This document shows, piece by piece, positions 10,929 to 21,400 of a stretch of DNA of 64,000 nt. Made by a program: the position numbers and the translations under genes. Origin of the DNA: Ctena decussata (Eukaryota > Mollusca > Bivalvia > Lucinida > Lucinidae); assembly GCA_963989385.1 (NCBI GenBank), contig OZ022501.1:24250602-24314601 (forward strand), written 5' to 3'. The notes under the pieces are model-generated. The model did not search any database and had not been told where the DNA came from. It saw nothing but the letters and a program-made list of their open reading frames with translations. Numbering within the stretch: the stretch's first letter is position 1; each line of letters opens with the position of its first letter.

Positions 10929-13429
10929 GTTAGTATTGTTTTTTTTTTTTTTGTTTTTTTTTTTTGTTTTTTTTTTCAATGAGGCGGAGTCTTTTCCTAT
11001 AAGAGATGATGAATGGATGACTTGCGATTTTACGTCCTTTCTAACAGTATTTTAGCCACATATCAGAACGATGGGAGGTAGACAATGAAACCCTGTGTGC
11101 AATGGAATCCCGTTTACGGTTGGAAAGATTTCCACATCCAGCGGGTCTCGAACCAGAAATCGCCAGATCAGCAGGCCAGCGCTTAACCTACTTAGCTAAC
11201 GGTGCTCCTGTTATCTGCCTAAAATTATTACAGATCGTTAACTTGAATATGTTTAATAACGGCAGTTCTTCAAAAGGCCTGGGGCCGTATTTATAAAACG
11301 ACTTAAGTGGTTGCTATGCTGTTGCTAGGGCTGAATTTTAATGAAGGCCGAGATTCCCTACAACTACGAAATTTGGTCTGGAGGAACAGTCTTTGTAAGA
11401 TCCTCCAGAGCAAATTTCATAGTAGTAGGAAATCTCCTTCATAGAAATGTAGCCTTAGCAACAGCATAGCAACGACTTAAGTCGTTTTTTAAATACGGCC
11501 CCTGTGCATCAGTATAATACCGGATTGTTATCGGACAAATTTCAATAATTTCTATAAGAGCTGAGGCACTTGTCAATATTCAAACACAACTGACTCTGTT
11601 ATCTCAAACAGTGATATATCAAAGTGCTTTTTCAAATCAAAGACTATAGTTTAGACACATTTCATGGTTTTCTTTAAATGTCACTCCTGTAATCTCAAAC
11701 TACTGATAGTTCAAAGTCAATTTTCTGGGAACCTGAAAATTTACTTTAAAATATCAGTAGTTGGAAATTACCTTTGACTTTGAGATACTGAGAGCTGACT
11801 GTTGTGGATTTTGGTCTGTTTGCCCCTCATCAGAGTAGAAAAGGGAAGCAGAGATAATAGGGTTGCAGTGACCGGGCATCACGCGCCCTTTATGCTTTTA
11901 TTATAGAAATCAGTTTCCACTGGGCAGGAGGCAGTGAAGGTCACATTTCTTGCTTGGATATATTACATGGGCAACTTTCACATTTCTTGCTTGGATATAT
12001 TACATCGAAAACCTTCACATTTCTTGTCTGTATATATTGCTTGGACAACCTTCACATTTCTTGCCTGGATACATTACATAGACAACCTTTACATTTCTTG
12101 CTTGGATATATTACATGGACAACCTTTCATTTCTTGCTTGGATATATTACATAGACAACCTTTACATTTCTTGCTTGGATATATTACATGGACAACCTTC
12201 ACATTTCTTGCCTGGATATATTGCATGGACAACCTTCACATTTCTTGCTTGGATATATTACATGGACAACCTTCACATTTCTTGCTTGGAAATATTACAT
12301 GGACAACCTTCATATTTCTTGCTTGGATATATTGCATGGACAACCTTCACATTTCTTGCTTGGATATATGACATGGACAACCTTCATATTTCTTGCCTGG
12401 ATTATATTACATGGACAACCTTCACATTTCTTGCCTGGATACATTACATGGACATGGCCATGAAATGAGTTTGTTTCTGGTAACTTTGACCACTTTTGTG
12501 TATACGTACTGCCTTCTGATCAATTGTGCGGAGTATCGCAACAGCTACATATTTTCGGGCTAAGCCGAAGAGATCTTGGTAATCTTGACCATATTTTCAA
12601 GGTCTAAGAAGGACTTAGATTTTTAACTATCCATAAAAACTAACCTATATTTCGCACCGTACTTCTTGAACCTATTGACAAATTTTAACTAATCTGAAAA
12701 GTTGTAAAAATATGATGAGTAAATGACTTGGTGAGATTTGGGGGCCTTGATCTTAACATCAACCCAGCAGGCACATGACGTCAAAATGACATCATTCTGA
12801 CGTCGACGCGACGTCACTACGTCGCGTAAACGTTAGTACGACGTCCGTCATTTCAACGTCATGTGCCTGCTGGGAAGATGATACGCCAGTTAAAATAGCA
12901 TGTTGGAAAAATGATCCTGCAAGAAAAGCGCTGGAGGCGTTGTAGGGTGGGGAAGGGGGCGGGGAAATTCGTTTTCAAGCAAAACAACTCTAGTTATCTC
13001 GTTTGTTTTTGACCAGGTCAGAGACGACAGCCAACTGTTCTATTCAACGTACGAGACATGAAAAACAAGCGTCCGTCAGAGGGGACCACTCTTGTCTTCA
13101 ACACGGTACAGCAAAATATCGGTGATGCCTACGACCAAGACTCCGGCATTTTCACCGCTCCAGTAAACGGGACGTACTTGTTCTCGGTACAGATCTCTAC
13201 GACTGACGACAAATGGGGCCGGGTGAAGATTGTTGTAAACGGTGAAAAGGTTCAGTCTATCACTAGTTATAATGACGCAGCGTCCTATACCACCACGTCC
13301 GGTACAACCGTACAATTATTAGAAGAAGGAGGACAAGTCTGGGTGATACAAGATTATCAAACCGGTGATTATAAAGATGGGTCCAGATATGGATGGAATC
13401 AGTTCAGTGGCGTTTTAATTCATACTTAA
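10821..13429 (+). CDS. C1q domain-containing protein, 3' part of gene (two exons)
   Basis: Exon 10821-10928 (36 residues, Lys/Glu/Leu-rich coiled coil) joins exon 13017-13429 (about 137 residues, globular C1q head) across a 2.1-kb intron; the join in phase 1 makes a glycine codon. In the head, FNTVQQNIGDAYD, GIFTAPVNGTYLFSVQI and WNQFSGVLIHT match the conserved strands of the C1q jelly roll, and the stop directly follows the final strand as in the family. Short secreted coiled-coil plus C1q proteins are greatly expanded in bivalves and act as lectin-like recognition molecules in haemolymph and mucus; that role is by family. The exon with the signal peptide is not in the window, so the protein is incomplete. 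No collagen repeat is seen. The intron carries a SINE, PalF, PalI, a 37-bp tandem array and PalE; a PalA copy lies 86 bp after the stop. Confidence 0.88.
11008..11210 (-). mobile_element. SINE-A copy, antisense in the C1q intron
   Basis: On the minus strand it opens with a tRNA-like head (box A like TTAGCTAAGTAGG, box B near GGTTCGAGACCC) and runs into the CGTTCTGATATG and AGGACGTAAAATCGCAAG body shared with copies at 26701, 34980, 35936 and 42081. Confidence 0.8.
11281..11502. mobile_element. PalF palindromic MITE
   Basis: It starts GGGGCCGTATTTATAAAACG and ends AAATACGGCCCC. The inner arms AAATTTGGTCTGGAGG and CCTCCAGAGCAAATTT are inverted. A copy at 26090-26312 is nearly identical. Confidence 0.85.
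11580..11800. repeat. PalI foldback, diverged copy
   Basis: Blocks such as AATCTCAAACTACTGATAGT and AAAATATCAGTAGTTGGAAA are inverted around TTTTCTGGGAACCTGAAAAT. A cleaner copy is at 19413-19478. Confidence 0.6.
11940..12463 (+). repeat. Minisatellite, 37-bp unit, about 14 copies
   Basis: The unit is CACATTTCTTGCTTGGATAT followed by ATTACATGGACAACCTT. Units differ by a few substitutions. As 37 is not a multiple of three and the unit lacks stops, long open frames appear in all three frames; they are not genes. Confidence 0.95.
12763..12874. mobile_element. PalE palindromic MITE, TGACGTC-rich variant
   Basis: The ends CCCAGCAGGCACATGACGTC and GACGTTGAAATGAC...CATGTGCCTGCTGGG-type sequence are inverted. 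TGACGT or GACGTC words occur throughout (CRE-like by sequence). Confidence 0.85.
13017..13429 (+). CDS. C1q gene, terminal exon with the C1q head
   Basis: The acceptor is TTTTTGACCAG at 13016. The frame starts with GT completing a glycine, then QRRQPTVLFNVRD, and stays open to TAA at 13427-13429. The ATG at 13058 is an internal Met and not the start. An AATAAA at 14146-14151 is a possible but distant polyadenylation signal. Confidence 0.92.
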
Positions 13430-13514
13430 CCTTGCACTGTTGGCAAGGATTATGTTTGGGCGAGGTTGTCAGAGATTTGCTTTTTGTTTTTTGTACCAAC
13501 CTTTTACCGTTATA

Positions 13515-13755
13515 TGAGCCGCGACATGAAAAAACCCAACAAAGTGGCATGTGCGCCCACCGAAGACTCAGATCAGCCTGGGCATCCGCACGGTCTAATC
13601 AGAGTCTTCTCTGTGCGCTTTAAGGGTAGCTAAGGGTATCAGCTAGCTCCATACGGACAGCGAAGACTCTGATCAGACTGGGCGGATGCCCAGGCTGATC
13701 TGAGTTCTTGCTGGTCGCATATGCCACTTTGTTGGTTTTGTCGTGTCGCGTCTCA
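13515..13755. mobile_element. PalA copy 2
   Basis: Inverted full-length copy starting TGAGCCGCGACATG, with the variant core GTGGCATGTGCGCCCA. It lies 86 bp downstream of the C1q stop and may be in its 3' UTR. Confidence 0.85.
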
Positions 13756-13759
13756 TTTG

Positions 13760-15085
13760 TCAAATGGGAGGAAAACCATAATATAAAAGTTCAATACCTA
13801 ACTCTCTCTTAAAATATAGAAGTTAAATGAGACAATTTTCTCCCTTAGAAATCTCCCTTAGAAATCTGGCCAACAATTCTCCCTGTGCTGTTCATGATAA
13901 TGGATTCTACTGCCTTTGAATTTGGTCTAGTTCATTCATTATATCGAAGGGTATTTTTTCTAAGGTGTATCAGTATGCTTCCAGAAATTCCGTCATTTTT
14001 TTTTAAAAAAGAACAACTTGTATGACTGTCTGCTAACTTCCTGGACAACAAAGCACTTCTTAATTAGGGGCCGTTCTTAATGATACTTTTTTCACAGAAA
14101 GAAATTTTACTTTCAGAGTTCATCTCCACAAAGATAGTGTAGAAGAAATAAAAGCGACAAAACAGACATCTTTCTGTATCATGTACTAAACCAGAAGTTC
14201 AAAGTATAGGCAAATGTTCTCTTAGTCGTGACGTAAACGACGCCAGTGGGAACTTAAGGCGCATTATTATAACCGGGATCTGGCACACAATTTCAATGGC
14301 TTATTTGACGTCACGTGCCGGTCAGTGTGCAGTTTTATTGACCTGCAAACAACATATTGACCCCCGCTTAGCGTCGCGTGTTAATATTTTGTTTGCTGGT
14401 CAATAAATTGCATATTCACCTTGACAAAGGTCAATAATTGTAAGTCTAAATAACTATAGGAATAAGAATATATCGATCTATCTGAATCTACCGTAATTAT
14501 CCTAATAAACGCCCCTGCTCTTATAAACGCCCCCAGCTTCTTTTCCGAATATAATGTTATATTAACTTACCACGAATTCCTATTTACATCTCTGGATGAG
14601 ATAGCTTTTTAAAAGTGGTTTAATTGTAAAGGAAAAAACTGCTTCTTTCCTTTAAGAGATTACCCCACCCCTACCGAGAAGGGAGGCAAAAATAATAGAG
14701 TGACTTCCTCAGCTGAAAGTAAATCCGTTCTCCTGTAATATTGTTTATTAGATGTATTTTGGCAGTAGCTGAGTTACTAAAATTAAGGCACTAAATAACA
14801 CATTCCTCCCTCTTTCATAATAACAACGCCCCTGGGCGTTTAAAAATTAATACGGTAAGTTTTAACAAGCCGCCATAACATCCAAGTCAAGATTCATTGT
14901 TATAGTAAATGGGGATACTATAAGGAGAAGCATCTTCAAACTTTGGTCAACTCCTAACGGAAAAAAATTGCTCCCATAGGAGCAAATTCCTTCCTTCAAG
15001 AGTAGACCCCGACCTTACAAGGGCTACGTTGTCCATGAAGCAAACAGGAAATCATAACAGCTGTTTGCCTTTATAAAAATGGCGA
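13760..15085. other. Intergenic spacer with two small hairpins
   Basis: No exon is seen. A foldback at 14331-14412 pairs TTTATTGACCTGCAAACAA with TTGTTTGCTGGTCAATAAA around a CpG-rich centre (CCCGCTTAGCGTCGCG). Another, TTGCTCCCATAGGAGCAA, is at 14968-14985. Confidence 0.6.
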
Positions 15086-15535
15086 AAAATAATAATAATA
15101 ATAATAATTTATTAAGATATACCCCTTTACAATGGGGGCAACCTCAGTCGGGGTAACTGAGTTGCATCTAGGTTATATACATATATACAAGTTAAGACCA
15201 TTAGCAGAATACTAAGACTAAAATTATAAACATATCCCTTAGGAAATGTCATTTCTAAAATTCATATAAATATAACCTACAGTAATACTAGAAGAAGGGC
15301 AATCACATACTGTCGTAGTATGCAGCACATCAATCAAGGCCACGCATATAGCACACACTGGCATGCTGATGGGTCGTGTCTGTGGACTCGCATCGGGAGT
15401 ACGCAGACCGAACACAGCGAAAGATAAATGAATGCCGTGTGACCCTGCTTGCAAAGCTGTATCATTTGGGACTCATATTTTATGTATACTTCATCTGCTA
15501 GGTGTTTACATTTAAGAGGAAACCAGATTTAATTT

Positions 15536-16402
15536 TCACACTGTCGCCTCTTGCCTGATTTCCCAGAATAACTGGAGCATATTTTTACCAAATTTGTCAA
15601 AGACATTGTAGGTCTCTGTATCAATGTATTGTCCCGTGTCTCCTATTAACAGCTGGAGTTTTTCCGTCATCGGTAAAGCCATGAACAAATCATATACTGC
15701 TTGTCCTTTGATGTTAAGTAAAGTTTCTTTCAAATTCGACATTAAAATTTCTCTTTCATTAGTAAAGTAGTGGCAGCATAATAAAAAATGGCCTAAAGTC
15801 TCTGGGCTATTGTTGGAACAGAGATTACACATACTATTGCCAAGCATATTTATTCTGTGCAATGTTTCATTTAATGGCAAGGAGTTAATTCTCGCCAAAA
15901 GTTTTAATCTCGCCTGTTTGAATGGTGTATCCATTAAATATGCTTGACAGCCGTTCTGGATATTATACTCGTTATAGTACGAAAGGCTAGATTTAGTTTG
16001 GCAGTCGGCTTTCAATTTCTCGGATGAGATCCTGCCTAAATTCTTCCGTAATTCGCATTGACTTATAGCATTTATATTCTCAATATTTACGTTATAATTC
16101 GATATTAGATTGTTAATATAACTAGGATAATTCCAAGGTCCCCCTGCATCGTCAGAAAGGGTCCTTAGCTCGTCAAATATAATTTTACATAGACGTGAGT
16201 CAGGTAAAGCTTGGAGGCGAGAAAAATAGGACAGGCGTTGCCTGTTTAAGAAATCGTGGATTGGTTCCCAGCCTAATTCGCGAATAACTGCGCATTTCGG
16301 AGGGTTAAGCCGCGTCTTAATTATGACTTTTGCAGCCTGATATTGCACTGACTCTAAGAAATTAGAGTCTGTAGTATTTGGAAAACCACACACTACATCC
16401 AT
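15536..16402 (-). pseudogene. LINE ORF2 C-terminal part with zinc knuckle
   Basis: This 288-residue frame overlaps the RT frame by 41 bases and continues it: LESVQYQAAKVII, then RELGWEPIHDFLNRQRLSYF, and CNLCSNNSPETLGHFLLCCH, a CCHC-like knuckle typical of ORF2 C-termini. It stops just before the 3' UTR. Read with the neighbour it is one ORF2 broken by a single frameshift. Confidence 0.85.
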
Positions 16403-17306
16403 GGGCTATCGATGGAAGTATCACCGACTTCCATACTGAAGTCCCTAATTCTATCCTTTTGACGTCTGCATGATTGTTAAGGATACGGGTCAAGCCATTT
16501 AATTTGTTTTTGGCCAAGACTTTTATGTAATTGTGGATATGATAGTGTGGTTTAAGAGTTCGCGTAAGGTAAACTCCTAAATATTTGTACTGATTGGTTT
16601 CTTTTAAAGAGAGTTCGCCTATTTTCCAGATTCGATCTGTAATACATTTTCCAATAATCATTATTTGGGACTTACTTTCATTAAGTTTCAAATTCCAGCG
16701 TTTCGCAAAATTGCTAGTTATATTCAGCAGACGTTCTAGGTCTGCCTCATTATCAGCCATCAATACGATATCGTCGGCGAATAGCAGGCTATTGATAAAG
16801 GTATTAGCTATATCGATACCCAGTCCAGAGTTGTTAAGGTCTGATGTAAGCTCATTCATAAGGACATTGAAGAGAGTTGGAGAGGCAACGCAACCCTGCT
16901 TTAGGCCAAATTCTTGCTCGTACCATTCAGATTCAATTTCGCCGAACAGCACTTTATTACTAACATGCTTATACATTTCTCTAAAGAGGCGCCATATTTT
17001 GCCTTTAATTCCATATTTCCTTAGTAAGTAAAACGCAGCGTCTCTCCATACTCTGTCGAACGCCTTAGACATATCTAAAAAAGCAAGATATGTATTTTGA
17101 CCTCTACATTTCCTTAGTGAACAAATGCCTTGCAAAGTAAACACATTATTTTCTAATCTGCGACCCCTCCTGAATGCCCCCTGGCTTTCACCTAATACCT
17201 TATTTGTTTCTAAATGGTCCATTACGACATTTTCGATAATATGGACAAAAATCTTGTAAACGTTTGATGTAAGGGTTGAGCGTTTGATGTAAAGCATGAG
17301 TTGCAT
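16362..17306 (-). pseudogene. LINE reverse transcriptase, N-terminal fragment
   Basis: The 314-residue frame carries the RT blocks in order: QGAFRRGR (about 42-49), LDMSKAFDRVW (77-87), GLKQGCVASPTLF (134-146) and the catalytic FADD (176-179), then KRWNLKLNESKS. The first Met is inside a truncated element and is not a true start. The frame ends at ILPSIAHGCSVWFSKYYRL because of a frameshift; the sequence continues in the overlapping frame ending at 15536. An active enzyme is not expected. Confidence 0.9.
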
Positions 17307-17309
17307 GAC

Positions 17310-18223
17310 TAAGATTTCTCAGAATCTTTAAATTCTTAATGAGAACAGGGAAGAATTTGATCTGACTGCGCGTAAGCACAGCCACACCACTTTGTTCTCT
17401 GTTGTCATCTACACATGTGTCGAGGTTTAGTTATAAAATCAAGAAAAACAATAATTTAGCAATTTAAATGCTTTATTGCTGATAGAATATATGTTTATTT
17501 TAAAATAATTATAAAAAAAACATTTTATAAAACTGATAAATCTTAAAATGTAACATGTACAATTTTAATGTTGAACAAAGACAATTGTGTTTTAGACTGT
17601 GACTTTACACTTTCTTCATTCTTTGGATTTCTGGTCAACCTTTGGTTTTCAAAAAATCCTCTCGCCCATCAGTCGACATGCTGTCATCAACACTGAAGGT
17701 AGAGGCGCTTTATTATAATATATAATAATTCGTGTTTCGACGTGTTTACCGCCAGCAGCACTGTGGAAACTCTGAAGGCCCCAGGAGAAACAGGTTTTTG
17801 AAGTTATATATGTAGTTATATATGTATAACCTGAGTATCTAAATAAACTTGGAAACTTGAAAAATGACAAAGTCTCTCTTTGTTTCTGATTTCGGCAAAG
17901 AAATATGTTTACAATGGGATCCGTCATTTGTTCATTGTATTTTTTACCTGTATCAAAGCTTGTGAAAGCGCAATTAGGTCATTTTAGATACAAGCTAAAA
18001 TGACTCAGATTACCTTTTGACACTTTCTTCAAAAAAACTTGGGGATCTTTGTTTTCTGGTTTAAAGTTAGCCAATCACGGTCATTTACCATGACAAAACT
18101 AGTGAGCATCTCCGATAGACGTTTCAAAGTAAGATATTAGGTACAACTAGGAGAGCAGTGGGGCCTTTAAGAATGAGTTCTACTTAGTGGATATAAGTGA
18201 TTGTTTCGCTACATAGGAATGTT
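17310..18223. other. AT-rich spacer between the convergent genes
   Basis: No exon is seen. If 18323 is the metalloprotease stop, the upper part would be its 3' UTR; the first TTTATT (AATAAA on the minus strand) I noticed below it is near 17709. Confidence 0.4.
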
Positions 18224-18331
18224 CCCAGCCGGCTCACAACGTTGATTCAACAATGAACCAACGTTGATTCAACGTCATGCCATTGAATCAACGTTGATTC
18301 ATGTTGATTTAACATTCGATGCCTAGTAGGC
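18224..18331. mobile_element. PalE copy overlapping the end of the metalloprotease frame
   Basis: It starts CCCAGCCGGCTCACAACGTT and ends GATGCCTAGTAGGC; the body repeats AACGTTGATTCAACGT. The predicted stop codon (18323-18325) lies in its right terminus. Confidence 0.8.
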
Positions 18332-18477
18332 TGCCTTATTCCAAATACAAAAAAATAAAACATAAAGCATTTGATATGAAACATAATGGATGAAGGTCGA
18401 TGTTGGACGGTTGTTGTTGATGTAAAGGGTATATGCATAGTCGTCCTCTCGTTGTTGTCTTTTCGTATTCTGTTTCG
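18323..18477 (-). CDS. Metalloprotease exon 12, likely terminal exon
   Basis: The acceptor TTGTTTCTTTTGCAG is strong. The frame set by exon 11 stays open for 51 codons (start SKQNTKRQQREDDYAY, end WNKAAY) to TAG at 18323-18325. The tail has no recognised domain. Its last codons and stop lie in a PalE copy. Support is splice site, phase and open frame only; another terminal exon is possible. Confidence 0.45.
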
Positions 18478-21400
18478 CTGCAAAAGAAACAATAATTGAT
18501 TTTGATCGGTCTTACTGATCACACTAAGAAAACTCACATAAAAAAACTAAAACAAAAAAAATCACACATCAGTCTTATTCAGTTGTATATTGTAATATAT
18601 GAGCAACATCACAGAGCTCTAGATAAGAGAGAATATTTGGTGATAATTAGTGATAATTTTGTTAATTCTGCATAAAAACATATGTTGTGACCCCTCATCT
18701 GAACCGTCTCGACAAGACGGTTCAGATGAGTGGTCACAACATATGGTTTCAATGAGAAATAGAAAAAAATATCCCTCAATTATCATCAAATACCCCTCTT
18801 ATCTAGAGCTCTGACATCATGTGACTTCCAACAACATATGATAATTAGATCATATCATTTACAAGGGGCCTTTAGAGGCCCCACTGTTGGCTGTATGGTT
18901 TGGGTCAATTCCATTGATGGATGATGTGATAAGTGAAGGCTTTGATCAGACTGCATTTGAGTGCAGTCTGATCAGAGCCTTTGCTTGTCACCAATGCCAC
19001 ATTGTCTCAAAATCACATTGGTTCAATTAAACTCTTTGTCTGTTCAGCCGTGCATGTTTAGTTATGCTACAGTTCCTTGGTTCGAAACCGTAATATGCAC
19101 ATTACCTTGCCAGTGCAAGTTGAGTGTCTTCGTGCACATGTTTGAGATTTGGGAGGCCACTGCCAAAATTCAGAGACTGTAATCAAAGACCACCACCCAG
19201 ACAACTTTTTTTCCGACACACGGTACACCTGCTGCAGATATTCTTGTTAACTCACTGAACAAGATATGTTCCGGTCGTTTGAGACGAACCCACGACCCCA
19301 ATGCGTAAAAGGCGAACTCGATCAGCTAGGGCCATTTGTAATCTGGGATTTGAGCATGAATACTCCTTTAAATACAGACAAATCTCGATATATCGAAGTC
19401 AAAACTCAAATTAAACTACTGGTATCTCAAAGTAAATTTTCTGATTCCGGAAAATTTACTTTGAGATACCAGTAGTTTGAGATAACAGGAGTTGAAATGT
19501 AATGAAAAACAGGAAACGCGTCCAAATTATTCTTTGATACCAGAAAGTACTTTGATATGTCAGTGTTAAAGATAATGAAAATCAACTGTGCATGTACTTG
19601 TCTATACTGGAGCGTTCTGTGCATATTATTTTCTCACCCATTGGACAACAATACCTCTTTCTAGAGCTGTTTGAGATTTTTTTCAGCCTAGACTCAGACT
19701 CAGAGCTATGAGAGACCGCAATATTCACAAAACGCATTTTTCACACGTGTATGAGGAATTAGGTCGTATTCTTCACATTTTGCCAGTGTGACAAATGCGT
19801 TCGGATTTTGTAGCGATTTTTAATACAAACGCATTTTTCGCACATACGGCAAAGGAAGCTTGAAAATGAATGATTTGTTATACATTTCTAACTACAACTA
19901 CGAGTTTGAGTACCAACTGAGCTGAGTCTTCGGCTCAAGGCTTTGGAAGTTTAGCCTATAGGAAAGGCAATCTCAAATAAATTCCATATACACATGTATA
20001 GCATTCACAAGATTGGGAAAGATGAAATGTCCTAATAGACAGTCGCTTGAGATTTTGGTTCCTACGGCAAGTGAAATATCCCGTAGACGTATAACTGGTA
20101 GATGCTTCTGAACAGCATAGCTGAAAATTGCAGATGACTAAGACAGGCATGAAATTTCTCCAAACCTGCAAGGATATATCACTGGAACAAGCTGCAGACA
20201 CGATTCGAGTCTGGTGATCTTGACCTCATTTTCAAGGTCACAGGAGCCCTTGAGAAAATGAAATTTGCACGGCAACAGTAAATGTCTCTTGAACCATTGG
20301 CTTGATTCCCACCAAACTGGGATAAATCGTCAGTTTTTTTTTATTAAAAGAAAAAAATCGTTTCTAGCTAGCATTTGGCGGCCTATCATTATAGAGAACA
20401 AAAAGAAAAAAAAAGTTGGGCGGGGGGGGGGGGGAGGAGGCGGAGATCGGGGATGTGAGAGAGCGGAGAGAGAAAATTCTTTACTATAACCACTGTATCA
20501 GTCTAAATATTGGGACATTCAGAGTGGCACTGTGGTTATTCTAAGGAAATTCCCTCTCTCAAACCCCCTCACGCCTTTTTCGGGGAGTTGCCTATATTTG
20601 ACCTTTTGCGCAGCCTATTGTCCTCATTTTTTGTATCTGATTTTCCTGAAACATGTGCATTATACCTGTCCAAATTCGAAGATGGAGAGAGACAATTCTT
20701 TACTATAACCACTGTATCATTCTAAATGTTGGGACATTCAGAGTGGCACTGTGGTTATTCTAAGGAAATTCCCTCTCTCAAACCCCTCACACCTTTCTCG
20801 GGGAGTTGCCTATATTTGACCTTTTGCTCAGCCTATTGTCCTCATTTTTGTATCTGATTTTCCTGAAACATGTGCATTATACCTGTCCAAATTCGAAGAT
20901 GGAAAGGCCCATTTCGATTTTATGATAAATACGTTACTCTTTTCGGGAGTAGCATGTTCGATCGTTTTGCAATGCAGAAGTAGACTTTAGTTAATGCAAA
21001 AGTAAAGATTTCCCGTAGCCTTGGTCAGCTGGTGTTAGAACCCAACGTGTCTAGGGCACAGCATACGAAAGTGGGATTCCATCCCTCTTCTTTCACTGCA
21101 TTTCATCTGTCCTAGGTCGAAAAAGGTATGCGATTTGCTGCTGGGTTGAGAGAGACTTTTTCAGTCGTTTGCCCGGCTGCGACCTTCTGCACGGAATGGC
21201 AGAGCAGATTTCTAGTCTTCTTTCTTTTGTTTACTGTACATGTACCGTTTTTCGTCCACTTTAATTGTCATAATTCCAGGGTTATAAAAATGCCAAGAAG
21301 TGAAAAATGCGTTTTTGTGATATTTTGTCATATTTTAGGGGTGTTGCATGCGTTTGGAAAATTACGTTTTTATGGTACATATCAAACGCAAATTTCACAG

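Larger units (their letters stand above)
15088..17306 (-). mobile_element. 5'-truncated non-LTR retrotransposon (LINE)
   Basis: Two minus-strand frames cover the reverse transcriptase and C-terminal knuckle, followed by a 3' UTR and a tail of about seven ATT/TTA units (15088-15110 on the plus strand reads AATAATAATAAT). The endonuclease is missing; homology begins abruptly at TLTSNVYKIF near 17300. A TAA-type tail and 5' truncation are typical of LINE insertions. The clade is not determined. Confidence 0.9.

Noticed and set aside
11934..12468. Overlapping open frames with repeated HFLLGYITWTT-like peptides
   Set aside because: The 37-bp unit has no stop in any frame, so all three frames stay open; it is an intronic minisatellite.
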